Under the pieces are notes generated by a model. The model saw nothing but the letters and a program-made list of their open reading frames with translations. It searched no databases and was not told where the DNA came from. Positions 42,810 to 52,069 of a DNA stretch of 64,000 bases are shown piece after piece. Position 1 is the stretch's first letter, and the number at the start of each line of letters is the position of its first letter. Both the position numbers and the translations under genes were made by a program. This DNA is from Geobacter sp. (lineage in GTDB: Bacteria; Desulfobacterota; Desulfuromonadia; Geobacterales; DSM-12255), in the NCBI GenBank assembly GCA_009684525.1, contig WKKR01000006.1, positions 1-64,000 of the forward strand, written 5' to 3'.

Positions 42810-43766
42810 CTAGCGACGGAATCTGTCGAACCAGCGCCGTCCGGGTGTACGCGGCGGTTTGATGGAGACAGGGATCGGGTTGCCTTCGTCGTCCCTGCCG
42901 AAGAGGAACGGCTCGGCATGGCCGGCATCCAGTTCCAGAAGGCGTTTCACCCGCTTCCCCGTATCCGGGTGGGTCCGCAGCAGTGACGGCGCAGCGGTGC
43001 CCGCTCCTGGCTGGAAAAACTGCCGGGCGATCTGCTCGTTGCGTGTTTCGAGCTTGGCCAGCGCAGCGGCCAGCCCCTGGGGGTCGCCGGTCAGCCGGGC
43101 TGCCAGAAGGTCTGCATCGTATTCGCGGGTGCGGGACAGGGCAAGCTGGAGCAGGGTGCTGGCAAGGGGGGCCACTGCCATGAGGAAGATCGGAAACCAG
43201 GGGAGCGAGAACTGTCCCAGCAGATAGAGTGGCAGATTGATCAGGATGAGCAGCTGCCCGGCCATGGAGATGATGGAGGCCAGGTGGCTGGCCATGTCGG
43301 CGATCCCCATGACCCGAGTGTCGCGGCTGGCAATATGGCAGATTTCGTGGGCCATGACGCCGATCAGCTCGCGCAGGGTCAGGAGCCTGAGGACCCCGTC
43401 GCTGATGACGATGCTGCCGTTCTCTCCGTATCCGATGGAGAAGATGAGAGGCGAGTCATTGGCCATGTAGTGGAGCTGGGGGGGCTCCCGCAACCCGGCC
43501 CGGCCGGCCAGTTCCCCGGCGATGGCAAAGAGCTGCGGTGCCTGTTCCAGGGAGACGGGCTGGGCGCGATACATCTTGAGCACGATGAGCGGTGCATGGC
43601 GAGAGCCGACGGCGAGCGGTACCAGCAGCACCAAGCTCCAGATGATGCCGTAGCCGCCGGCGAAAAACCAGGCAAGGACCAGCACCAGGCCGACCATCAA
43701 CAGGAGCAGGATGATCGACTGAAAAAGGTTCTGCAGCCGGTTCTTGATAAAGACTTTGCTATCCAT
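42810..43766 (-). CDS. htpX: Membrane M48-family metalloprotease, HtpX-like
   Basis: A 318-residue protein with TM segments near 16-35, 38-54, 163-185 and 192-210 and the zinc motif HEICH (His140, Glu141, His144) with a third ligand Glu215 in SRTREYDADLLAARL. HtpX proteins degrade damaged inner-membrane proteins. The frame continues upstream to 44171 through unrelated sequence; the ATG at 43766 gives a normal-length protein starting MDSKVFIKNRL. The C-terminal tail after about residue 240 (THPDTGKRVKRLL) is typical. It runs opposite to its neighbours and ends 16 bases from the adaptor gene. Confidence 0.88.
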   Translation of the reverse strand: MDSKVFIKNRLQNLFQSIILLLLMVGLVLVLAWFFAGGYGIIWSLVLLVPLAVGSRHAPLIVLKMYRAQPVSLEQAPQLFAIAGELAGRAGLREPPQLHYMANDSPLIFSIGYGENGSIVISDGVLRLLTLRELIGVMAHEICHIASRDTRVMGIADMASHLASIISMAGQLLILINLPLYLLGQFSLPWFPIFLMAVAPLASTLLQLALSRTREYDADLLAARLTGDPQGLAAALAKLETRNEQIARQFFQPGAGTAAPSLLRTHPDTGKRVKRLLELDAGHAEPFLFGRDDEGNPIPVSIKPPRTPGRRWFDRFRR

Positions 43767-43889
43767 ATCTTCACGACCCTGATCGAATGACGGGACATGC
43801 CCGTTAGGCAATCTTAGCACAGAATCCCTGCTTCCGCAGTCGCACGGAAGACGATCATTTCGTGCCTTACGCGGGGAGAGGAGGGGCTC

Positions 43890-45080
43890 ATGACCGACAG
43901 GATCCTGGTGGTTGACGATGAGGAGGCGATCCGTTCCCTGCTTGTCGATGCCCTGAGCTACGAAGGGTACGAGTGCGCCGAGGCCGACGGTGTAGAAAAC
44001 GCTCTGGTGCGGCTTAACGAGCAGGAATACAGTCTGGTGATATCCGACATCATCATGTCGGGGGGGACTGGGCTGGAGCTTTTGCAGCGGATCAGGACCG
44101 GCTCTCCCGACACCTTTGTCATCATGCTCTCCGGGGTGGTCGATACGGAAACCGCCATCCACTGCATCCACCTAGGGGCAGTGGACTACCTGGTGAAGCC
44201 TTTCAGCAACGAACGTCTCAGCGTGACGGTTCGCAACGCCCTCAAGCAGCGCCGCCTGCTGCTCTCCCATCGCGCTTACGAGGAGGGGCTGAAACAGAAG
44301 GTCCGCGAGCAGACGGAGCAGATCCGGGAGGCGCTCCTGGAAAACGCCCGGGTCACCAAGGAGATGGAGATTGCCCGGGCCATCCAGGAGGCCCTGGTCC
44401 CCCGGCATTTCCCTCGGTGCGAGCGGCTCGAATTTGCCGCCACCTATCGTCCTGCCGGTTTCGTGGGGGGAGATTACTACGATTTCTTCCTGAGGGGTGA
44501 CGGGCTCTTGGATGCGATCATTGCCGACGTTTCCGGCCACAATGTCGGTTCGGCCCTCCTGGTCGCCGAGATGCGAGGCGCCCTGCGGCGGCTCCATGCC
44601 TCGGGGCCGATCAGCTGCGCCGGGATCCTGAGCCTGCTCAACGAGGCGCTTCACGACGATCTGACACGGGTGGGGCTCCTGGTCAGCATGTTCTATCTCC
44701 GTTTCGACGAGCGGAGCCTGGTGCTGCACTACGCCAACGCCGGCCACAACCGCCAGCTGCTGCTTCATGGCAACGGCGTTGTGGAAGAACTGGATGCCGA
44801 GGGGATGATCCTCGGCGTCGTGCCACAGGTGGATTTCGAGGAAAAAGCGGTCGGGATCGCGCCGGGCGACCGCCTGCTCCTCTTTACCGACGGGATCAGC
44901 GAGGCGGAAAATGCGGAGGGTGAGCAGTTTGGAGCCCATCGGCTGGCAGCGGCGCTGCAGGAGAGCCGCATCGGTGACTCTCAACAGGCGCTTGCCCATC
45001 TGATCGCCTCGCTGGAGGAGTTCATCCAGGGGACGGCACTGCGCGACGATCTGGCGATGGTGGTGACGACGGTCCACTGA
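43890..45080 (+). CDS. Response regulator with PP2C-type (RsbU/SpoIIE) phosphatase output
   Basis: A 396-residue protein. Receiver domain: ILVVDDEEAIRSLL, phospho-Asp in LVISDIIMSGGTG, conserved Ser/Thr in VIMLSG and Lys in DYLVKPFS. A coiled-coil linker (about 140-170) leads to the phosphatase domain: FAATYRPAGFVGGDYYDFF, IADVSGHNVGSALLVAEM, HYANAGHNRQLLL and LLLFTDGISEAEN, the metal-site aspartates of the SpoIIE class. It probably dephosphorylates an anti-sigma-factor antagonist on receiving a signal; no such partner or histidine kinase is adjacent. It is followed by the ABC exporter genes after 38 bases. GGAGAGGAGGGG gives a strong ribosome site. Confidence 0.92.
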   Translation: MTDRILVVDDEEAIRSLLVDALSYEGYECAEADGVENALVRLNEQEYSLVISDIIMSGGTGLELLQRIRTGSPDTFVIMLSGVVDTETAIHCIHLGAVDYLVKPFSNERLSVTVRNALKQRRLLLSHRAYEEGLKQKVREQTEQIREALLENARVTKEMEIARAIQEALVPRHFPRCERLEFAATYRPAGFVGGDYYDFFLRGDGLLDAIIADVSGHNVGSALLVAEMRGALRRLHASGPISCAGILSLLNEALHDDLTRVGLLVSMFYLRFDERSLVLHYANAGHNRQLLLHGNGVVEELDAEGMILGVVPQVDFEEKAVGIAPGDRLLLFTDGISEAENAEGEQFGAHRLAAALQESRIGDSQQALAHLIASLEEFIQGTALRDDLAMVVTTVH

Positions 45081-45117
45081 CGAGCAGGGGGGGGGCGATG
45101 CAGGAGAGGGAGTATTC

Positions 45118-45801
<684 letters not shown>

Positions 45802-45803
45802 CC

Positions 45804-46961
45804 ATGTTCATCTTCAAGCTCATCATCCGCAACTGCTTTCGCCATCCCCTTCGCCTGCTGCTGACCATTGCCGGCGTGGCCGTGGCCGTCATCGCCTTCG
45901 GCCTGCTCAGGACCCTGGTGGAACTCTGGTATTTGGGGGCGGAGAGCTCGTCCTCCACCCGGCTGATCACACGCAACTCCATCTCGCTGGTCTTCTCCCT
46001 CCCGATCTCCTACAAAGAGAAAATCCGGCAGGTGCAGGGGGTGGAGAAGGTCGCCAACGCCAACTGGTTCGGCGGCGTCTATAAAACCGAGAAGAATTTT
46101 TTCCCCAACTTTGCCATTGACCCGCAGAACTATCTCGATCTCTACCCCGAGTTCGTCCTTTCCCCGGAGGAGCGGGGCGCCTTTCTCCGGGACCGGAAGG
46201 GGGCGGTTGCCGGTCGCAAGCTGGCAGCCAAGCATGGCTGGAAGGTGGGAGACCAGATCACCCTCAAGGGGACCATCTTCCCCGGACAGTGGGAGTTCGT
46301 GCTGCGCGGGATCTACCGGGGGGCGCAGCGGACCACCGACGAGAGTCAGTTCTTCTTCCACTGGAATTACCTAAACGAGACCCTGAAGCGGACCATGGCC
46401 CGTCGGGCCGAACAGACCGGCATCTTCGTCATCGGGGTGAAAAAGGCCGATCAGGCGGCCGAGGTGGCAGAGGCCGTGGATGCCCAGTTCAAAAACTCCC
46501 TGGCAGAGACCCTCACCGAGACGGAAAAGGCGTTCCAACTCAGTTTCGTCGCCATGACCGAGGCGATCGTCATTGCCATCCAGATCGTCTCCTATGTGGT
46601 GATCGTCATCATCATGGTCGTGGCCGCCAACACCATGGCCATGACCGCCCGTGAGCGGATTGCCGAGTATGCCACCCTGAAGGCGCTCGGGTTCGGGCCT
46701 CTCCATATCGGCGGGGTGATCTTCGGCGAGTCGCTGGCCATCTCGCTGGCCGGCGGCGCGCTCGGCATCGCCCTCACCTTCCCGGCGGCCGGCTGGATCG
46801 AGACGGAACTCTCCCAGTTCTTCCCGGTGTTTCACGTCACCACCGTTACCGTGCTGCTGGACCTGGCAGCGGCAACGGTGGTCGGTGGCGTGGCCGCCAT
46901 CTTTCCCACCTGGCGCGGGGTAACCATCCGTGTGGCTGACGGGCTGCGGAGGATCGGCTGA
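45804..46961 (+). CDS. ABC exporter permease, MacB/FtsX family (first of two)
   Basis: A 385-residue permease with four TM segments: one near the N-terminus (LLLTIAGVAVAVIAFGLLRTL), a periplasmic MacB-like domain of about 220 residues, then three at the C-terminus (IVIAIQIVSYVVIVIIMVVAANTMAM, and IFGESLAISLAGGALGIALTFPAA, and LLDLAAATVVGGVAAIFPTW), with the FtsX-type TARERIAEYATLKALGF. It begins two bases after the ATPase gene and shares its last base region (stop TGA overlapping ATG) with the next permease gene. Confidence 0.9.
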   Translation: MFIFKLIIRNCFRHPLRLLLTIAGVAVAVIAFGLLRTLVELWYLGAESSSSTRLITRNSISLVFSLPISYKEKIRQVQGVEKVANANWFGGVYKTEKNFFPNFAIDPQNYLDLYPEFVLSPEERGAFLRDRKGAVAGRKLAAKHGWKVGDQITLKGTIFPGQWEFVLRGIYRGAQRTTDESQFFFHWNYLNETLKRTMARRAEQTGIFVIGVKKADQAAEVAEAVDAQFKNSLAETLTETEKAFQLSFVAMTEAIVIAIQIVSYVVIVIIMVVAANTMAMTARERIAEYATLKALGFGPLHIGGVIFGESLAISLAGGALGIALTFPAAGWIETELSQFFPVFHVTTVTVLLDLAAATVVGGVAAIFPTWRGVTIRVADGLRRIG

Positions 46962-48127
46962 TGGTGATCCCCCTTTCCTACAGCTTCCGCAACCTCTGGA
47001 CGCGGCGCCTTACCACGGTTCTCACTGCCTCGGGGATGGCCATGGTGGTCTTCGTCTTTGCCGCGACCCTGATGCTGGCCGAAGGGCTGCAAAAAACCCT
47101 GATTGCTACTGGGTCGCCCGATAATGTGGTGGTGATCCGGAAAGGGTCGGTCTCTGAGGTTCAGAGCGGCGTGGAGCGGAACCAGGCGTCCATCGTGGAG
47201 AGCCAGCCCGAGATCGCCATCGGCAGCAACGGCCGGCAACTGCTCGCCAAGGAGCTGGTGGTCCTGATAAATCTTCCCAAGCGCGACAGCAACAAGCCTT
47301 CCAACGTGGTGATCCGGGGCGTCGGCGAGGAGTCGCTGCTGCTGCGGCCTCAGGTCAGGCTGGTCCAAGGGCGGATGCCCCGTCCCGGCTCGGCCGAGGT
47401 GGTGGCCGGTATGAACATTGCCAAGCGGTTCAAAGGGGGCGGGCTGGGGGAGACGCTCCGTTTCGGCATGCGGACCTGGACGGTGGTGGGGATATTCGAT
47501 GCCGGCGCCACCGGCTTCTCCTCGGAGATCTGGGGGGACGTGGACCAGCTGATGCAGGCTTTCCGGCGGCCGGTCTACTCGTCGGTGGTGTTCAAGCTGC
47601 GCGATACCGGGCAGTTCCAGGCGCTCAAGGAGCGGATCGAGAGTGATCCGCGGCTGACACTGGAGGCCAAGCGGGAGACCCGCTACTACGAGGACCAGTC
47701 CGAGGCCATGGCCACGTTTCTCCGGATCATGGGGCTGGCGCTGACGATCATCTTTTCCCTGGGGGCCGTGATCGGAGCGATGATCACCATGTACGCTGCC
47801 GTTGCCAACCGGATCACCGAGATCGGCACCCTGCGGGCGCTCGGGTTCACACGGACGAGCATCCTGATCGCCTTTGTCTGCGAGGCCCTCTTCCTCGGCC
47901 TCCTGGGAGGGGTTGTCGGCATGGTCTGCGCGTCGTTCATGCAGCTGATTACCATCTCCACCATGAACTGGCAGTCATTTGCCGAACTGGCCTTTTCCTT
48001 TACCCTCACCCCCTCCATCATCGGCAAGGGGTTGCTCTTCTCCCTCATAATGGGGCTGGTGGGGGGCGTGCTGCCGGCGTTCCGGGCGGCCAATATGAAG
48101 ATTGTCGATGCCTTGCGGGCATCCTGA
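46961..48127 (+). CDS. ABC exporter permease, MacB/FtsX family (second of two)
   Basis: A 388-residue permease of the same fold: N-terminal TM (TRRLTTVLTASGMAMVVFVFAATLMLAEGL), a large periplasmic domain, and three C-terminal TM segments with the FtsX motif NRITEIGTLRALGFTRTSILIAFVCEALFLGLLGG. The two permeases likely form a heterodimer with the upstream ATPase. The start overlaps the stop of the previous gene, indicating coupled translation. It is followed by a small gene for a two-TM protein. Confidence 0.9.
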   Translation: MVIPLSYSFRNLWTRRLTTVLTASGMAMVVFVFAATLMLAEGLQKTLIATGSPDNVVVIRKGSVSEVQSGVERNQASIVESQPEIAIGSNGRQLLAKELVVLINLPKRDSNKPSNVVIRGVGEESLLLRPQVRLVQGRMPRPGSAEVVAGMNIAKRFKGGGLGETLRFGMRTWTVVGIFDAGATGFSSEIWGDVDQLMQAFRRPVYSSVVFKLRDTGQFQALKERIESDPRLTLEAKRETRYYEDQSEAMATFLRIMGLALTIIFSLGAVIGAMITMYAAVANRITEIGTLRALGFTRTSILIAFVCEALFLGLLGGVVGMVCASFMQLITISTMNWQSFAELAFSFTLTPSIIGKGLLFSLIMGLVGGVLPAFRAANMKIVDALRAS

Positions 48128-48138
48128 AGGAGAGGTAG

Positions 48139-48882
48139 ATGTTCGATTTTGTCCTGAAGAGCGAAAAGATGATCTGGGTGATGATGGTGCTCTCCCTTGC
48201 CCTGTATGGTCTTGACTACCTGCTGTACGGCAGGGGAGGGGAGATCGGTTTCAGCTTCCTGGGGAACCTGGCCTTTCTCCCCATCTATGTCCTGTTCGTC
48301 ACCCTGATGGTGGAGAAGGTGATCAAGCAGCGGGAGCGGGAGGCCCTCCGGCAGAAGCTGAACATGGTGATCGGGGTCTTTTTCAGCGAGGTGGGGACGC
48401 ATCTCATGGGGGATGGGTTCCTGTTCGTGAAGGACCGCGACCACCTGTCCGCTGCCATGCGGATCACCCCCCTCTGGCAGGGGGAGGATTTTCGCCGTGC
48501 GGCCGACTCGCTGCTGCGGCGCGAACTGCAGATCGACAGCCGCGGCGGCGATCTCGATGCGCTGCACGACTTCCTGGTGGGACGACGGCAGTTCATGCTC
48601 GGGCTCATGGGAAACCCCAATCTTCTGGAACATGACGAATTCACCGACCTGCTTTGGGCGGTTTTCCATCTCATCGAGGAGCTGGAGGCGCGGCAGAACT
48701 TCATCGGCCTGCCGGAAGCCGATCTTGACCATCTGTCGGGCGACATCAAGCGGGCTTACGTGAACCTGCTACGACAGTGGCTGGTCTACATGCAGCACCT
48801 GAAGAACGACTACCCCTACCTCTTTTCCCTTGCGGTGCGGACCAATCCGCTCAACCCTGAGGCGCGGGTGGTGATCGGCTGA
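48139..48882 (+). CDS. Membrane protein of unknown function linked to the ABC exporter
   Basis: A 247-residue protein that I do not recognise. Two hydrophobic stretches (MIWVMMVLSLALYGLDYLL and LAFLPIYVLFVTLMVEKVI) precede a soluble, mostly helical C-terminal domain of about 190 residues, rich in charged residues (VIKQREREALRQKLNMVIGVFFSEVG, GDLDALHDFLVGRRQFMLGLMGNP, FHLIEELEARQNFIGLPEADLDHLSGDIKRAYVNLLRQWLVYMQHLKNDYPYLFSLAVRTNPLNP). It follows the second permease by 11 bases with a good ribosome site, so it is likely part of the same operon and may be an accessory subunit. Confidence 0.7.
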   Translation: MFDFVLKSEKMIWVMMVLSLALYGLDYLLYGRGGEIGFSFLGNLAFLPIYVLFVTLMVEKVIKQREREALRQKLNMVIGVFFSEVGTHLMGDGFLFVKDRDHLSAAMRITPLWQGEDFRRAADSLLRRELQIDSRGGDLDALHDFLVGRRQFMLGLMGNPNLLEHDEFTDLLWAVFHLIEELEARQNFIGLPEADLDHLSGDIKRAYVNLLRQWLVYMQHLKNDYPYLFSLAVRTNPLNPEARVVIG

Positions 48883-48932
48883 CAGGGGTGTGCCGGTGTT
48901 GGCCGTGACATTGCAGCTATTTAATTCTCCGG

Positions 48933-48959
48933 TCAAGACGGCGAAACTGTTGCCGATAA
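48933..48959 (+). promoter_or_regulatory. Putative sigma-28 (FliA) promoter
   Basis: TCAAGACG (48933-48940), 11-base spacer, GCCGATAA (48952-48959). The -10 matches the consensus GCCGATAA exactly and the -35 keeps TNAAG. It lies 95 bases before the start of the pseudo-receiver gene, in a 171-base gap with no other feature. Such promoters normally control flagellar and chemotaxis genes. Confidence 0.55.
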
Positions 48960-49053
48960 AGAATAGGAAGCGGTAAAACATCCCCTGTGCCGGGTTTCTG
49001 CCCAGCAACACCGGATGGAAACGGGGTGTCCGGATATTCTCCGATCAGGTGCC

Positions 49054-50448
49054 ATGGTAACCATAGTCATCATCTCAAACGATCCCCATGTCCTGCTCCT
49101 CAAGGAGCGGTTCCAGCCGCTCATCACGGCTCAGATCTGCATCTTTTCCGATTTCGAGCAGGGATTGGTGGCGGTCTTCGACAAGCGGCCGGCAACGGTG
49201 TTCATCCAGCGCGAGATCGGCGGCACTACCGCCGAGGTGATCGCCAAGCAGATCAAGGGGCTGCTCCGAGATGCCTCGCCACGGATCGTCCTGATGGGAG
49301 ATCTGGATGGACAGAAGGGGGAGCGGCCTCACTGCTTTGACGACAGCTTCGATTTTGCCTCTTCGGAAGAGGAACTCTGCGCGTTTTTCGGAACCCAGTT
49401 GAAAAAGATCCCCCATCTCCGCTGGAAGGAGGGGGACGGCCCTGCCGATTGGGGAGGGGTCACTCCTGAGGTCATTCCTGTTCATCAGGAGCTCTACAGG
49501 GTTGAAGACCATGCTGTTTCGACACCGAAATCGGGCGTCGAGCCGCAGGAACGAGGTGCCGACACGCCGCCAACGGCGATGTCCCATCCCGCGGAGTCGT
49601 CTGTGGCTGCGGGGCAGGGTGGGGAACGGCCCGTCGAGCCAGTGTCTGCCGGTGTTGACGGTCAGCCCCGTGCAGCGGCTCCTCGTCCCGTTCCCCAGCC
49701 GCAACCGCCAGCCGCAGGAGAGCCTACTCTTGCAGGTGCTGCGTCACCGCCGCGACCGCGGCCGGCGCCGCAGGCCGCTGCGCGGCCTCAGGTTGCGCCA
49801 AGCAGGCCGCGCCCGGCGTCTCCTCCGCATCCTGAGATGCCGGTCGAGGAGCTTCCCCCCTTCGAGAGCCTCTTCGGGCAGGAGCCCCGGAAGCATTCCC
49901 TGCCGCTCTTCGCGGCAGCCGCTCTCCTGGGGGTGCTGATCCTGGGCGTCAGTGTCTACGGGGCGGCACGCCTTCCGGCGATACAATCGCTCTTCCGCAC
50001 TGCGCCTACCCCGGCACAGCCGCAACCTGCCACCCCCGCCGTCCAGGCCGTCCAGGCCGTCGTGGACAACCGGACCACGGCGCAGTCGACGCAGAGAGCG
50101 TCCCTGCCCCGGCTTATCTCCCCAGACCGGAAGGACGTGGCGTATTCGACCACCCACCCCGGATGGGAGCGGTTCTTCTCGCCGGGGATGGAGTTCAGGG
50201 TTTTCCGGTCGGGCAGCGACATCAAGGCGATCCAGGTAATTGCTGCGGGAGAAAAGGGGATTGGCGAAGAGGTGGTTGCCGGCCTGTTGCAGGATTTGCT
50301 CGGAAGCGGCGACTATTCTGCCACCTCCAGGGCACGGAAAAAGGATTACCTGGTAGACCAGGCCACGCTTGCCAATGGCGCCGAGCTCGCACTCTACCGG
50401 AAGAGCGACGGCAGCGGTATCCGGGGGGTCGTGGTCACGCTGCCGTAA
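49054..50448 (+). CDS. Single-TM protein with receiver-like N-terminus, Pro-rich linker and C-terminal periplasmic domain
   Basis: A 464-residue protein of unknown function. Residues 1-105 resemble a receiver fold (MVTIVIISNDPHVLLLKERFQP, FEQGLVAVFDKRPATVFIQREIG, RIVLMGD) but lack the phosphorylatable aspartate in its usual place, so this is a pseudo-receiver at best. A Pro/Ala/Glu-rich linker (about 150-265) leads to one TM segment (LFAAAALLGVLILGVSVYGAA) and a C-terminal domain of about 110 residues with WERFFSPGMEFRVFRSGSDIKAIQVIA. It starts a three-gene run with the LysM protein and the GspE-type ATPase. ATG at 49054 is chosen over the frame opening at 49015; the ribosome site is weak. 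Confidence 0.65.
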   Translation: MVTIVIISNDPHVLLLKERFQPLITAQICIFSDFEQGLVAVFDKRPATVFIQREIGGTTAEVIAKQIKGLLRDASPRIVLMGDLDGQKGERPHCFDDSFDFASSEEELCAFFGTQLKKIPHLRWKEGDGPADWGGVTPEVIPVHQELYRVEDHAVSTPKSGVEPQERGADTPPTAMSHPAESSVAAGQGGERPVEPVSAGVDGQPRAAAPRPVPQPQPPAAGEPTLAGAASPPRPRPAPQAAARPQVAPSRPRPASPPHPEMPVEELPPFESLFGQEPRKHSLPLFAAAALLGVLILGVSVYGAARLPAIQSLFRTAPTPAQPQPATPAVQAVQAVVDNRTTAQSTQRASLPRLISPDRKDVAYSTTHPGWERFFSPGMEFRVFRSGSDIKAIQVIAAGEKGIGEEVVAGLLQDLLGSGDYSATSRARKKDYLVDQATLANGAELALYRKSDGSGIRGVVVTLP

Positions 50449-50499
50449 CATCATTCTGCAGGTTTGTTTTGTCATGTATTGAGAAGTTCAGGAGTGATC

Positions 50500-52011
50500 A
50501 TGTATCGATTCGGAAAGAGGCTGCTCCGTTGCCTGGCATGCGCGGCTGCGATCCTGCCGGCATGGGGCCTGCCTGCCCACGCCATTGATCCGCAGTTTGA
50601 ACTCGATCCACAGGTTCTGGACAGAACCTTCCCCGCTGCCCGGCAGAGCCTAGCGGCAAAGCACGCCGCACCACCCCGCCACAAAAAGGTTGCATCGCCA
50701 TCAACCCGGTACCGGGTCAGGCCGGGCGACACCCTCAACCTCATCCTGATGGGACGATACGGCTTTTCGGAACGGGAAGCCGAGGCCATGATCCCCCGCG
50801 TGAAGCAGTTGAACGGGATTACCGACATCCATGCTCTGCAGGTGGGTCGCACCATTACGATTCCAACCGCAGATCGGCAGGGGAAGGGGCATGGCCGCTC
50901 CCGCTCCTTACAGGGCGACTCCGGGAAGATGGCAACGCAGCAGTTCAGAATGGTAAAGGTTCGACGCAGCGACGGTCGCGGCGATCTCACCCCGGTGCGC
51001 CTGGTCTGGGACCGCCTGCATCCTGCGCCTGCCGACGCTCCGGAAGGGATTGAGCTCAAGGGGGAGAATTTTTCCCTTTCCCTCGATCCGGTGCGGTTCC
51101 CGGTCCTGCCTGCCGCCGATGGCGGCAAGATCCTGCTCGATCCCGGCGGCAAGCTCCCTCCGCTGGTGAAAAGCCTTGTGCAGGGCGTCGACGAAGAGGT
51201 GCGGGTGGTGAGCGACGATCCGGCCAATGTCAGGCGCTTCTATGCCTCCCTGCTTGCCGCTGCCCGTTTTTACTCCGTTGAGGAGGACTTCAGCGTCACG
51301 TTCGGCACAGATCCGCAACTGACGGTGACCAGCGATTTCCGGATCGAACGGGATGCGGAAAGCCTGATGAAACAGGACCTGGTGCTTCTCAACGTGAGCG
51401 AGGCGCGGAGCGGCATGCCGGCCAGCCTGGTCTCCTTTCTCTCCGGTCAGGGGTTCCAGGTGATGGAGCCGTACCCTGCGCCCCGGCGTGACGCACGAGG
51501 GGAAGGAAGTCGCCTCTATCAGGTGCCGGCCGTTACGGCAACGGAAATCGCCGACCGCATGCTCGATTCACTCAAGCTCACCTACACCCGCGATGCCACG
51601 GTCGAACTGTTCGGGCCGATGGACAGCGGCCTTCGTCTCGATATCCGGGCCGACCGCTTTTTCGAGTTCGGTGGCGAGCGGTTCATCATCAGCGGCTTCA
51701 ACGGCGATCCGGTTTTCTATACCCTGATGCGTCTTCTGGAGACCCGCGGCTATCGGGTCGTCATACTGGAGGAGCGCGACGATTTCAGGCGGGTCGGGGA
51801 AAAACTCCTCACCCAGTTGCGCCTGCCCGGCAGTTTTGCCACGCAGCGTCTCTGGCCTGCACAGGATATTCCCTACACCGTTCAGCTTTCCGGGTTCAGC
51901 TTCCGCGATCCGTCGAGCGGGGACCGGGTTGTCCTGACCCCTGCCGAACTCGACCCGCTGGTGAGCGAACTGGTAGCCCTGAACGGCTATACGGTTTTCA
52001 GGCCGCGCTGA
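50500..52011 (+). CDS. Exported LysM-domain protein of unknown function
   Basis: A 503-residue secreted protein: signal peptide (RLLRCLACAAAILPAWGLPAHA), a LysM domain (RYRVRPGDTLNLILMGRYGFSEREAEAMIPRVKQLNGI, about 65-120) and about 370 residues I do not recognise. The latter contain several alpha/beta-like units (FPVLPAADGGKILLDPGGKLPPLVKSLVQ, LTVTSDFRIERDAESLMKQDLVLLNVSEARSGMPASLVSFL, GFQVMEPYPAP, YRVVILEERDDFRRVGEKLLTQLRLPGSFA). LysM should anchor it to peptidoglycan. It lies between the pseudo-receiver membrane protein and a GspE/PilB-type ATPase with good ribosome sites (AGGAG), so the three probably act together. Confidence 0.7.
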   Translation: MYRFGKRLLRCLACAAAILPAWGLPAHAIDPQFELDPQVLDRTFPAARQSLAAKHAAPPRHKKVASPSTRYRVRPGDTLNLILMGRYGFSEREAEAMIPRVKQLNGITDIHALQVGRTITIPTADRQGKGHGRSRSLQGDSGKMATQQFRMVKVRRSDGRGDLTPVRLVWDRLHPAPADAPEGIELKGENFSLSLDPVRFPVLPAADGGKILLDPGGKLPPLVKSLVQGVDEEVRVVSDDPANVRRFYASLLAAARFYSVEEDFSVTFGTDPQLTVTSDFRIERDAESLMKQDLVLLNVSEARSGMPASLVSFLSGQGFQVMEPYPAPRRDARGEGSRLYQVPAVTATEIADRMLDSLKLTYTRDATVELFGPMDSGLRLDIRADRFFEFGGERFIISGFNGDPVFYTLMRLLETRGYRVVILEERDDFRRVGEKLLTQLRLPGSFATQRLWPAQDIPYTVQLSGFSFRDPSSGDRVVLTPAELDPLVSELVALNGYTVFRPR

Positions 52012-52069
52012 CGCCTCTCCGGCCGGACCCCCGGTCGGCACCGAAGGGCATTACCAAGGAGAATCTGCA

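Noticed and set aside
42810-44171. 453-codon version of the HtpX-like gene
   Set aside because: The first 135 codons run through the intergenic region and antisense to the response regulator; the ATG at 43766 gives a normal HtpX.
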